In this document: piece after piece, positions 17,168 to 24,462 of the stretch
Layout of the letters: every line of letters begins with the position of its first letter
Position numbering within the stretch: position 1 is the first letter of the stretch
Assembly: GCA_013388755.1 (NCBI GenBank)
Contig: JACAEQ010000071.1
Span: 1-47,006, forward strand
Origin: Chloroflexota bacterium
GTDB lineage: Bacteria > Chloroflexota > Chloroflexia > Chloroflexales > Roseiflexaceae
DNA: 47,006 bases
Direction of reading: 5' to 3'
The notes under the pieces: model-generated
The model's input: only the letters and a program-made list of their open reading frames with translations
The model's database searches: none
Told to the model about the DNA's origin: nothing
Made by a program: the position numbers and the translations under genes

Positions 17168-18066
17168 AGGTTGCCATCCTCGGCTCCGGCAATATCGGAA
17201 CCGACCTTCTGTACAAACTGCTCGATCATCCCGGTGCGATGGAACTTGTGCTGCTGGCAGGGATCGACCCGCACTCCGAAGGACTGGCGCGTGCGCGCGA
17301 TCTGGGTGTGGCGACCAGCGATCAGGGTATCGCGGCAGTGCTGGAACGACCGGAGATCCAGATTGTTTTCGATGCGACCAGCGCGAAAGCGCACGTGCGC
17401 CATGCGAAACTGTTGCGCGAAACCGGGCGGATTGCGATTGACCTGACACCGGCGGCGCGCGGACCATATGTTGTGCCGCCGGTCAATCTGACGCAGCACC
17501 TCGATACACTGAATGTCAACCTTATCACCTGTGGCGGTCAGGCGACCATTCCGCTCGTGTACGCGGTGAGCCGCGTGACGCCGGTGCGCTATGCCGAGAT
17601 CGTCAGCACGGTCGCCAGTCGTTCAGCAGGACCGGGCACACGCCAGAATATCGATGAATTCACCTTTACCACGGCGCACGGTCTGGAGGTTATCGGCGGC
17701 GCGCAGCAGGGGAAGGCAATCATCATTCTCAACCCGGCGGAACCGCCGATCCTGATGCGGAATACGGTCTATGCCATCCCGGCAGGCGATTTCGACGCGG
17801 CGCAGGTGCGCGACTCCATTGAGGCGATGGTTGCCGAGGTGCAGCAGTATGTACCGGGATACCGGCTCACGAACCCGCCGGTCTTCGATATGCGCGAAAC
17901 ACCATGGGGACGCATGCCGGTCGTGACGGCATTGCTGGAAGTCGAGGGGGCGGGCCACTCTCTGCCGCCCTATGCCGGGAACCTGGATATCATGACCGCC
18001 TCGGCGCGGCGGGTTGGCGAGGTGTTCGCACAGCAATTGCTGAGTCGTCGGGAGGTGCTCGTATGA
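17149..18066 (+). CDS. dmpF: Acetaldehyde dehydrogenase (acylating)
   Basis: NAD- and CoA-dependent acylating acetaldehyde dehydrogenase, 305 residues, last step of the meta-cleavage pathway: acetaldehyde to acetyl-CoA. The Rossmann motif GSGNIGTDL is at residues 11-19, the catalytic Cys128 sits in [20 protein letters not shown], and [16 protein letters not shown] is a family signature. The start at 17149 (MGNETIKV) has AGAGGA upstream and overlaps the end of the IclR gene. A much longer open frame begins earlier but is not family-like. The stop overlaps the aldolase start as ATGA. Members form a channelling complex with the aldolase encoded next, which fits the overlap. Confidence 0.95.
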   Translation: MGNETIKVAILGSGNIGTDLLYKLLDHPGAMELVLLAGIDPHSEGLARARDLGVATSDQGIAAVLERPEIQIVFDATSAKAHVRHAKLLRETGRIAIDLTPAARGPYVVPPVNLTQHLDTLNVNLITCGGQATIPLVYAVSRVTPVRYAEIVSTVASRSAGPGTRQNIDEFTFTTAHGLEVIGGAQQGKAIIILNPAEPPILMRNTVYAIPAGDFDAAQVRDSIEAMVAEVQQYVPGYRLTNPPVFDMRETPWGRMPVVTALLEVEGAGHSLPPYAGNLDIMTASARRVGEVFAQQLLSRREVLV

Positions 18067-19079
18067 AGGCTCCCCGCCTGACCGATACGACCCTCCGTGA
18101 TGGATCGCACGCGCTGGCGCACACCTTTACCCGTCAGCAGGTGCGCGATATTGTTCGCGCGCTGGATCGCGCCGGTGTGCCGCTGATCGAAGTGACCCAC
18201 GGCGATGGGCTGGCCGGTTCATCACTCCAGTACGGTTTTTCGCGCGTGCCGGACCTCGATCTGATTGCCGAAGCGCGCGAGATGGCAGAACGGGCGCGTA
18301 TTGCTGCGCTCCTCCTCCCCGGTATTGGCACACGCCGCGAATTGAAGGCTGCCGTCGAACGCGGTGTTCAGGTGCTGCGAATTGCAACTCAGTGCACAGA
18401 AGCGGACATCAGCGAAGAGCACTTCAAGATGGCAAAGGATATGGGGCTGGAAACGGTCGGCTTCCTGATGATGTCGCATATGAGACCGCCTGAGTTGCTT
18501 GCGGAGCAGGCACGTCTGATGGAGTCGTATGGCGCCGATTGTGTCTATGTGGTGGACTCGGCGGGCGCCATGCTGCCCCACGATGCAGCGGCGCGCATCC
18601 GGGCGCTCAAGGCGACGCTCTCGGTGCAGGTCGGCTTCCATGCCCACAATAATCTGGGATTGGGGATTGGCAACACCCTGGCTGCGCTGGAGGCGGGCGC
18701 AGACCAGATCGATGGGTGTCTGCGCGGGTTGGGCGCCGGTGCAGGCAACGCCGCCACCGAAGTGCTGGCGGCGGTGCTCGACCGGCTGGGGATCAATCCT
18801 GATCTCGATGTACTGGCGCTCATGGATGCCGCCGAGTATGTGGTGGCGCCGATCATGCCATTTCAGCCCTTCCCCGACCGCGATGCGGTCACAATCGGGT
18901 ATGCCGGGGTCTACTCGACCTTTCTGCTGCATGCCAGGCGGATCGGAGAACGGCTGGGCGTCGATCCGCGCGCCATTCTGATCGAACTGGGACGGCGTCA
19001 GACGGTTGCCGGGCAGGAAGACTGGATTCTTGATGTGGCGCTCGACCTGGTGCGCCAGCAGCAGACCGCGCCAGCATGA
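18063..19079 (+). CDS. dmpG: 4-hydroxy-2-oxovalerate aldolase
   Basis: Divalent-metal pyruvate aldolase that splits 4-hydroxy-2-oxovalerate into pyruvate and acetaldehyde, 338 residues. The N-terminal [17 protein letters not shown] provides Arg12 (stabilises the pyruvate enolate) and metal ligand Asp13; [20 protein letters not shown] provides metal ligands His193 and His195. The C-terminal helical domain, which docks the partner dehydrogenase in this family, is present. The start at 18063 is set by the 4-base ATGA overlap with the dehydrogenase gene. A longer in-frame extension to 17904 lies inside that gene and is not credible. Confidence 0.95.
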   Translation: MKAPRLTDTTLRDGSHALAHTFTRQQVRDIVRALDRAGVPLIEVTHGDGLAGSSLQYGFSRVPDLDLIAEAREMAERARIAALLLPGIGTRRELKAAVERGVQVLRIATQCTEADISEEHFKMAKDMGLETVGFLMMSHMRPPELLAEQARLMESYGADCVYVVDSAGAMLPHDAAARIRALKATLSVQVGFHAHNNLGLGIGNTLAALEAGADQIDGCLRGLGAGAGNAATEVLAAVLDRLGINPDLDVLALMDAAEYVVAPIMPFQPFPDRDAVTIGYAGVYSTFLLHARRIGERLGVDPRAILIELGRRQTVAGQEDWILDVALDLVRQQQTAPA

Positions 19080-19095
19080 ACGTGTGGAGAAACGC

Positions 19096-19641
19096 ATGAC
19101 CACATCAACCGACATCGCGCCTGTCGCGTCTGTCTCGTTCGACTCGCGCCAGTTCCGTGCGACGATGGGCAAATTCGCCACCGGTGTCACGATTGTGACC
19201 ACGTACCATGAAGGGCAGTCGCACGGCATGACGGCAAACTCGTTTCTGTCGGTATCGCTCGATCCGCCGCTGGTGCTGGTATCGGTTGCCACGCGCGCCC
19301 GCCTGCGTGCCCTGCTTGCGCCGGGATGTCAATATGGCGTGAGTGTGCTGGCGGATGACCAGGAGGGGCTGAGTCGTCACTTCGCCGGGCGTCCAATCGA
19401 AGGGCTGCACATTCCTTTCGTCTGGAAGCATGGCGTTCCACTGATTGATAATGCACTGGCGCACGTGATTGCTCGCGTGGTTGATGCGCATCCGGCGGGC
19501 GATCACACTCTGTACATCGGTGAGGTCGAGTATCTTGCGAACCGTGACGGATCGCCGCTCCTGTTCTTCGCGGGCAAGTATGGGCGGATGGAGACGATCA
19601 GCGACGCCGGGACGGAAGGTCCATTCTGGTATCTCTGGTAG
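19096..19641 (+). CDS. hpaC: HpaC-type flavin reductase
   Basis: Small NAD(P)H:flavin oxidoreductase of the HpaC/PheA2 class, 181 residues, that supplies reduced flavin to the HpaB-type oxygenase at 13687. Family marks are the N-terminal FRATMGKFATGVTIVTTY, the flavin-binding GMTANSFLSVSLDPPLVLVS and the C-terminal HTLYIGEVEYLANRDGSPLL followed by F-x-x-G-K-Y. The ATG at 19096 has GGAGA five bases upstream; a longer frame starting inside the aldolase is rejected. It is separated from its oxygenase partner by four genes but is in the same transcription unit. Confidence 0.94.
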   Translation: MTTSTDIAPVASVSFDSRQFRATMGKFATGVTIVTTYHEGQSHGMTANSFLSVSLDPPLVLVSVATRARLRALLAPGCQYGVSVLADDQEGLSRHFAGRPIEGLHIPFVWKHGVPLIDNALAHVIARVVDAHPAGDHTLYIGEVEYLANRDGSPLLFFAGKYGRMETISDAGTEGPFWYLW

Positions 19642-19653
19642 TGGGAGCGTCTC

Positions 19654-19866
19654 ATGCTGGTAGTGCGGGTAACGATGGTCGAAGGGCGAACGGCGGAACA
19701 GCGGGCGATGCTGATGCGGCGTCTTTCGGAGTGCGCCGCGCGTCATTTCGATCTGCCCCTGGAAGAAGTGCGCCTGGTGATCTATGAGGTTCCAAAGACG
19801 CACTGGGGCGTTGGTGGGCGGTCACTGGCGGAGCGTGAGGGGGCAAGCCATGGAACTGAGCGCTGA
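19654..19866 (+). CDS. 4-oxalocrotonate tautomerase-like subunit lacking Pro1
   Basis: Seventy-residue tautomerase-superfamily subunit. Counting from the residue after Met, it carries Arg11 (VEGRT) and Arg39 (EEVRLVIYEVP) exactly where canonical 4-oxalocrotonate tautomerase has them, plus the THWGVGG loop with Trp50 in place of the usual Phe. However residue 1, the catalytic N-terminal proline in the family, is leucine (CTG codon at 19657-19659). Pro1 is the general base, so this chain alone should be inactive or do something else. A partner subunit with Pro1 is encoded at 22837. Its end overlaps the decarboxylase gene by 17 bases, and a GTGGGAG site precedes the start. Probably one half of a hetero-oligomeric tautomerase (inference). 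Confidence 0.88.
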   Translation: MLVVRVTMVEGRTAEQRAMLMRRLSECAARHFDLPLEEVRLVIYEVPKTHWGVGGRSLAEREGASHGTER

Positions 19867-20584
19867 TGCGCTGGCGCTGCTGGAAGATGTGCGCGGGGCG
19901 CGCGCGAGTCGGCGCACGATTGTCAGTCGCGGCGGTGCGCGTGGTGTCGATCTTGCCGCTGCATATGCGATCCAGGCGGCACTGGGCGAAGGAGTGCCGG
20001 TCAAAGGGTACAAACTGGGGTTGCTCAGCCCGGCGAAGCAGGCGCAGATGGGCATCGATTCTCCAATCTACGGGCGAATCTATCCCACGATGATGCTTGA
20101 ACATCCGGTACGCCTGGCTCGTTTCATTCAGCCGCGCGTTGAACCGGAGCTTGCGGCGGTGCTGCGCGCACCGGTGATGCCGGACGCCACTCCCGGCGCG
20201 GCGGCAGCGGCGATCGGCGGATGGTTTCTGGGCGTCGATCTGCTCGATAGTGTGTGGGAAGGGTACCGCTTCAGCGCCGCCGAAGTCGTTGCCGATAATA
20301 GTTCAGGCGGCGGATTTCTGATCGGCGCTCGCCTGATCGACCAGCAACCCAACGGTGTCTTGCGCCTCTATCTCAACGGAACGCTGCGCGCTGAAGGCGA
20401 TCTGCGAGCGCTTGGCGATCTGCACGAGCGCCTGTGCTGGCTGGCCACAATGGTCGGCGGGTTGAGCGCCGGGCAGGTGGTATTCTTCGGTTCGCCGGCT
20501 GCCGCGACGCCTGCCGAACCGGGGGTGCTGGAAGTTATCGGCCCGGGCGCAGACTGCCTGATTGCACGATTGGAGGCTGAGTGA
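19850..20584 (+). CDS. dmpH: 4-oxalocrotonate (2-oxo-3-hexenedioate) decarboxylase
   Basis: Metal-dependent decarboxylase of the hydratase/decarboxylase (MhpD-like) family, 244 residues, converting 2-oxo-3-hexenedioate to 2-hydroxypenta-2,4-dienoate. Diagnostic stretches are VKGYKLGLLSPAKQAQMGID, SPIYGRIYPTM and the acidic metal site RVEPELAAVL with a further acid in GVDLLDS. I call this one the decarboxylase and the paralogue at 22020 the hydratase from their resemblance to the two subfamilies (KGYKLGL versus GRKIGLTS); the pair could be the other way round. In known systems they form a complex that protects the unstable dienol. ATG at 19850 follows a GTGAGGGGG site. It overlaps the genes on both sides. 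Confidence 0.85.
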   Translation: MELSADALALLEDVRGARASRRTIVSRGGARGVDLAAAYAIQAALGEGVPVKGYKLGLLSPAKQAQMGIDSPIYGRIYPTMMLEHPVRLARFIQPRVEPELAAVLRAPVMPDATPGAAAAAIGGWFLGVDLLDSVWEGYRFSAAEVVADNSSGGGFLIGARLIDQQPNGVLRLYLNGTLRAEGDLRALGDLHERLCWLATMVGGLSAGQVVFFGSPAAATPAEPGVLEVIGPGADCLIARLEAE

Positions 20585-22038
20585 TGGAGCACCCATCGTT
20601 TCATGTGCAACACTACATCGACGGTGCGTTCGTCGAGGGAACGCACCGCTTCGAGATTTTTTATCCTGCGACGAACCAGGTGATCGGCAGTGCGCCGGAG
20701 GGTCGGGAAGACGAAGTCGATGCGGCTGTGCAGGCGGCGACTCGGGCGTTTGCATCGTGGGGACGCGCTGGCGCCGCTGAACGGCGGCGTGCGCTGCGGG
20801 CGTTCGCCGATGCCATTCGCGCGCACACCGCAGAGCTCGAACTGATCGAAAGCTGGGATGTCGGCAGACCGATCCGCGAGAATCGCGCCGGGTATGTGCA
20901 GCGTCTCGCCGCCAATATCGAGTTCTTCGCCGATGTTGCCGTGACCCACGGCAGTGAAGCGTACCCGATGGATAGCGGCTACGTCAACTACGTGCTGCGT
21001 CAACCGGTCGGCGTGGCGGCGCTGATCACCCCCTGGAACGTGCCAATGCTCCTGGCGACCTGGAAGATCGGTCCGGCGCTCGCCTTTGGCAATACTGTTG
21101 TGCTCAAGCCTGCCGAGTTCACTCCCATCGGCGCATGGAAACTGGCGCAGATTGCGCACAGCGCCGGTCTGCCGCCGGGGGTCCTCAACGTCGTCCACGG
21201 GTTCGGCCCTGAGTCGGCGGGGGCGTTGCTGACGCAGCATCCGGGGGTGCATCTCATCTCATTTACCGGCGAAAGCGGCACCGGCAAGACGATCATGGGC
21301 GTGGCGGCGCGCACATTGAAGCGTCTGTCGTTCGAATTGGGCGGCAAAGGCGCGAATATCATTTTTGCCGACGCCGAGCTGGAGCGGGCTGTGGCGATCA
21401 GTCTGCGGTCGTCGTTCTTCAACCAGGGTGAGTTCTGCCTGGCCGGGCCGCGATTGCTCGTCGAGCGCCCGATCTACGACCAGTTTTTGCAGCGCTTCAT
21501 TGCCGCCACACAACAGTTGCGCGTCGGCGATCCCATGGATCCGGAAACGACGGTTGGGGCGCTGATTGCGCCGGAGCATCTCCAGCGCGTCAGCAATTAC
21601 ATCGACATTGCACGCGGCACGCCGGCGGAGATCGTGCTGGGCGGCGACCGACCCGATCTGCCGGCGCCCTTCAATCGTGGCAACTTCCTCAATCCAACGA
21701 TCATCGTCGGTGTTCAGCCACAGGATCGCGTATGCCAGGAGGAAATCTTCGGTCCGGTCGTGACGGTCGCGCCATTCGATGGAGAAGACGAAGCCATTGC
21801 AATCGCCAACGGTGTCGCGTATGGTCTCTCGGCAGTCGTGCAGACGCGCGACGTGGGGCGCGCCGTGCGCGTTGCTGGCGCCATCAATGCGGGGACCGTC
21901 TGGGTCAACGATTTCTTCGTGCGTGATCTGCGCGTTCCATTCGGCGGCATGAAGCAGAGCGGCATTGGGCGCGAGGGTGGGCATGACAGCCTGGAGTTCT
22001 TCACGGAGGCGAAGACCGTATGCCTGAGCAACCAGTAG
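20584..22038 (+). CDS. dmpC: 2-hydroxymuconic semialdehyde dehydrogenase
   Basis: NAD-dependent aldehyde dehydrogenase, 484 residues, oxidising the ring-cleavage semialdehyde to 2-hydroxymuconate (4-oxalocrotonate enol). It has the full family set: LITPWNVPMLLATWKIGPAL, cofactor loop FTGESGTGKTIM, general base Glu251 (LSFELGGKGAN), catalytic Cys285 (NQGEFCLAGPRLLVE) and EEIFGPVVTV. The C-terminus PFGGMKQSGIGREGG is typical of the HpaE/DmpC branch. The ATG at 20584 shares one base with the previous stop (TGATG) and has GGAGG upstream. No hydroxymuconic semialdehyde hydrolase gene is present, so this dehydrogenase commits flux to the oxalocrotonate branch. Confidence 0.94.
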   Translation: MEHPSFHVQHYIDGAFVEGTHRFEIFYPATNQVIGSAPEGREDEVDAAVQAATRAFASWGRAGAAERRRALRAFADAIRAHTAELELIESWDVGRPIRENRAGYVQRLAANIEFFADVAVTHGSEAYPMDSGYVNYVLRQPVGVAALITPWNVPMLLATWKIGPALAFGNTVVLKPAEFTPIGAWKLAQIAHSAGLPPGVLNVVHGFGPESAGALLTQHPGVHLISFTGESGTGKTIMGVAARTLKRLSFELGGKGANIIFADAELERAVAISLRSSFFNQGEFCLAGPRLLVERPIYDQFLQRFIAATQQLRVGDPMDPETTVGALIAPEHLQRVSNYIDIARGTPAEIVLGGDRPDLPAPFNRGNFLNPTIIVGVQPQDRVCQEEIFGPVVTVAPFDGEDEAIAIANGVAYGLSAVVQTRDVGRAVRVAGAINAGTVWVNDFFVRDLRVPFGGMKQSGIGREGGHDSLEFFTEAKTVCLSNQ

Positions 22039-22823
22039 GCGGTATCGACAGCGATGCGATGGCGCGGCAACTGGATGCCGCCTGGGAGCGACGGCAGCCG
22101 ATTGCCCCGCTCAGTGAGACGATCGGTCTGACGCCGGATCATGCCTATGCCGTTCAATCGCGCTGGACAGAACTGCGTCAGGCGCGCGGCGAGCGCGTCG
22201 TCGGGCGCAAAATCGGGTTGACCAGCCGCGCTATCCAGCAGCAACTGGGCGTCAACGAACCCGACTATGGCAGTCTGTGGGAGTCGCGCTACTTCCCGGC
22301 TGCCGATGGGCATGTCGATGTACCGGCAGATCTGTTTGTGCAGGCACGTGTCGAGGGTGAACTTGCCTTTCTCATCGGACGTTCGTTGCGTGAACCGGGG
22401 GTGACCCTGCAGGATGTGCTGGCGGCGACTGATGCAGTTGCCGCTACCATTGAAATTGTGGACAGCCGGATCGCCGACTGGCGTATCAAACTGGCGGATA
22501 CCGTGGCGGATAACGCATCGTATGGCGGATTTACGCTGGGACCGTGGAGTCGTGTGGTGCGCACGGCGGACCTGCGCACGGTGGGCATGCTGCTGCACCA
22601 CAACGGTGAACCTGCGGTTCAGGGGATCGGTGCAGCGGCGCTGGGACATCCGGCGCGCGCGGTTGCGTGGCTGGCGAACAAACTGATCTCATTCGGGGTG
22701 AGCCTTGAACCTGGCGACATTGTGCTGTCCGGTTCGCTCGGTCCGGCCATCCCGATTCGCACAGGCGATGTGTTCACCCTTGAAATGCACAGCCAGCCGC
22801 CGCTGAGCATGCGATTCGTTTAG
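22020..22823 (+). CDS. dmpE: 2-oxopent-4-enoate hydratase
   Basis: Hydratase of the MhpD/DmpE family, 267 residues, adding water to 2-hydroxypenta-2,4-dienoate to give 4-hydroxy-2-oxovalerate, the aldolase substrate. Typical stretches are VVGRKIGLTSRAIQQQLGVN, EPDYGSLWES, the acidic metal site ARVEGELAFLIG with EIVDSRIADWRIK, and GDIVLSGSLGPAIPIRTGD near the C-terminus. It overlaps the dehydrogenase gene by 19 bases, indicating translational coupling. It is paralogous to the decarboxylase at 19850. Confidence 0.9.
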   Translation: MPEQPVGGIDSDAMARQLDAAWERRQPIAPLSETIGLTPDHAYAVQSRWTELRQARGERVVGRKIGLTSRAIQQQLGVNEPDYGSLWESRYFPAADGHVDVPADLFVQARVEGELAFLIGRSLREPGVTLQDVLAATDAVAATIEIVDSRIADWRIKLADTVADNASYGGFTLGPWSRVVRTADLRTVGMLLHHNGEPAVQGIGAAALGHPARAVAWLANKLISFGVSLEPGDIVLSGSLGPAIPIRTGDVFTLEMHSQPPLSMRFV

Positions 22824-22836
22824 GGGAAGATGGGCA

Positions 22837-23052
22837 ATGCCACTCCTTGAAGTACTCTACGCCGGCGAAGAACCGTTGTCACAGGATTGCAAGCGTGCTT
22901 TCGCGCGCGAAGCGGTCGCCATCTTTCACGAGGTGCTGGGGACGCCGCCGGGCAGGCTACGCCTGGTCATTCATCAGCTGAAGCCAGACGATAGTCTGGG
23001 ATTGCTGGACGATGGCGACGGGGGTGAGGCGGCGCAAGGAACTGACCGGTGA
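22837..23052 (+). CDS. Tautomerase-superfamily subunit with Pro1 but no Arg11
   Basis: A 71-residue protein starting MPLLEV, so removal of Met would expose the catalytic Pro1 of the 4-oxalocrotonate tautomerase fold. The segment RLRLVIHQL aligns with the family's VRLVI strand and supplies the Arg39 equivalent (Arg41 here). The Arg11 region reads AGEEPLS, with no arginine, and the C-terminal loop is acidic (DDSLGLLDDGDGG) rather than the HWGVGG of the partner at 19654. It is thus the complement of that protein, which has Arg11 but no Pro1. GGGGAAG precedes the start, 13 bases after the hydratase. It is the last gene of the operon. Confidence 0.85.
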   Translation: MPLLEVLYAGEEPLSQDCKRAFAREAVAIFHEVLGTPPGRLRLVIHQLKPDDSLGLLDDGDGGEAAQGTDR

Positions 23053-23128
23053 GTGTGATATTCTGGTAGAATAGACTGTACGGTTCACTAGTGTTCGTTC
23101 ACCATCCGCGCTGTTTGCCACGGAGTGT

Positions 23129-23270
23129 GGGCGAGACGCGCGCACCTGATTGTCACTTATGCGGGCGAGACGCCCGCGTACCCAGCGTTGCGCGCGTACC
23201 TGGTTATCACTTATGCGGGCGAGACGCCCGCGCACCCAGCGTCGCGCGTGGGGGCGAGACGCCCGCGCAC
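23129..23270 (+). repeat. Direct-repeat cluster built on GCGGGCG-AGA-CGCCCGC
   Basis: Two near-identical units of 54-base period (TCACTTAT at 23153 and 23207) each hold the perfect palindrome GCGGGCGAGACGCCCGC and then ACCCAGCGT. Partial copies occur at 23129 (variant) and 23251. It lies 80-200 bases after the catabolic operon. It is non-coding: the open frames through it give only repetitive Arg/Ala/Pro peptide. The remainder of the 774-base gap up to 23826 contains the weak frame at 23461 and nothing else recognised. No terminator with a T-run was found. Confidence 0.75.
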
Positions 23271-23460
23271 CAGTGCCATGGGGAGCGATAACTGCGCGCT
23301 GTCGAACATGGGGGGCACGGCATGCCGTGCCCCCTCTGTCTCATTCGGAGTCGATGACTATATCCGGTTTGCGCGATGAGCGAACAGATTTTCCTTGCCA
23401 GACTGATAGGCGTTTGAAAATCCCCGAACTCCACTTTTCGTTGTTTCTGATCACGCATTG

Positions 23461-23649
23461 CTATTTTGGCCTTTCGATTCCTGAGACATAACCAGCCTTC
23501 TCGATCACTCGACTATACTGAATTCTCCATTGAAGCGCACTCGAGATGGTGAGATAGCCAATCTCAGGAGGATTGGAAAGGATTTCATCAGCTATCGCTG
23601 AAGCCTCGATCTCATCTGCTGGAAGTCTGCGCTCTTCGATGAATGTCAT
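23461..23649 (-). CDS. Small hypothetical protein, possibly a gene remnant
   Basis: An unrecognised 62-residue frame, acidic, containing EERRLPADEIEASAIADEIL and an Ile-rich middle. It has no strong ribosome site. Its frame stays open for about 25 codons upstream of the ATG (reading ...LRRILENEGNRDDI) until a TAG, which suggests a truncated longer gene. Codon composition is less G+C-rich than in the neighbours. It is isolated on the minus strand in a repeat-rich gap. It may be a relic and may not be expressed. Confidence 0.3.
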   Translation of the reverse strand: MTFIEERRLPADEIEASAIADEILSNPPEIGYLTISSALQWRIQYSRVIEKAGYVSGIERPK

Positions 23650-23826
23650 AATATCATCCCTGTTCCCCTCATTCTCAAGGATTCGGCGAAGACCTGTCGT
23701 TGTTTGAAAGTCTGCCGTCCGAATCTATGTCGGCGCTCCAACCTGACTCTCACTATGATAGAATTGCATGACTGTATCCGGGAACCGGATATTGAGGCGC
23801 GATCATGACTGAGAGGAGGCGACAGC

Positions 23827-24350
23827 ATGCGGTTGGCAGGCAGGCGAATCGCTATTCTGCTGGCTGAGGGAGTGGAAGACCTTGAGTTTTACGTTCCAAT
23901 GATGCGCTTGCAGGAGGAAGGCGCCGAGGTGGTGGCGGCTGGTCTCGATATGCGCCCGGTGCGCGGGAAGAACGGGCTTGAGATTACGCCCACTGCCACG
24001 ATTGCGGATCTGCGCGCCGATGATCTCTTCGCGCTGGTGATTCCCGGCGGATGGGCGCCAGATAAACTGCGCCGCTATCCGGCGGTGACCGATCTGGGCG
24101 GGCGATGGACGAAGCCGGCAAGGTGATCGGGATCATCTGTCATGGCGGGTCGGTCGCCATCTCGGCGGGGATTGTTCGTGGTCGCCCGGCGACCGGTTCA
24201 ACCGGAATCAAGGATGATCTGATCAACGCCGGGGCCACCTGGGTCGATGCAGCAGCCTTGCGCGATGGGCATCTGGTCTGGGGGCGGGTGGTCGCCGATA
24301 TTCCCGCCTTCTGTCGTGAACTGGTGGCGGCATTGGTGGAGCGGGCGTGA
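23827..24350 (+). pseudogene. PfpI/DJ-1 family protein broken by a single-base frameshift
   Basis: Together two frames encode a roughly 174-residue PfpI/DJ-1-type protein (class I glutamine amidotransferase-like fold; family members include intracellular proteases and glyoxalases). Frame one (23827-24126) has RRIAILLAEGVEDLEFYVPM and LVIPGGWAPDKLRRYPAV. Frame two (24105-24350) continues AMDEAGKVIGIICHGGSVAI, with the nucleophile Cys in ICHGG. Restoring one base near 24096 would give the expected ...TDLVRAMDEAGK. The ATG at 23827 has a perfect AGGAGG. As written, the product would lose its catalytic cysteine. The break could be a sequencing error or a recent mutation, since the rest is undecayed. 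Confidence 0.82.
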
Positions 24351-24462
24351 CGGTGTGGATCATCCACTCGTCGGTGGCAAAGGTGGCAGACAGGACGTTC
24401 TATAACGATAGATACTACCAGTTTCATTGATAAGCGGCTCACCCGCGTTTCGAGAATCGCTC

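Noticed and set aside
15200-17467. 755-codon minus-strand frame
   Set aside because: Antisense to the dioxygenase, IclR and dehydrogenase genes, which are all recognisable; a by-product of high G+C codon use.
17904-19079. Longer start for the aldolase
   Set aside because: The extension lies inside the preceding dehydrogenase gene; ATG at 18063 with ATGA overlap matches family length and N-terminal motif.
13687-23052. Homoprotocatechuate (4-hydroxyphenylacetate) pathway
   Set aside because: The required carboxymethyl-hydroxymuconate isomerase and the HpaI-type aldolase are missing, while catechol-pathway aldolase and acylating acetaldehyde dehydrogenase are present.
23129-23270. CRISPR array
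   Set aside because: Only two full units, with spacer-like parts that are themselves repeated, and no cas genes in the window.
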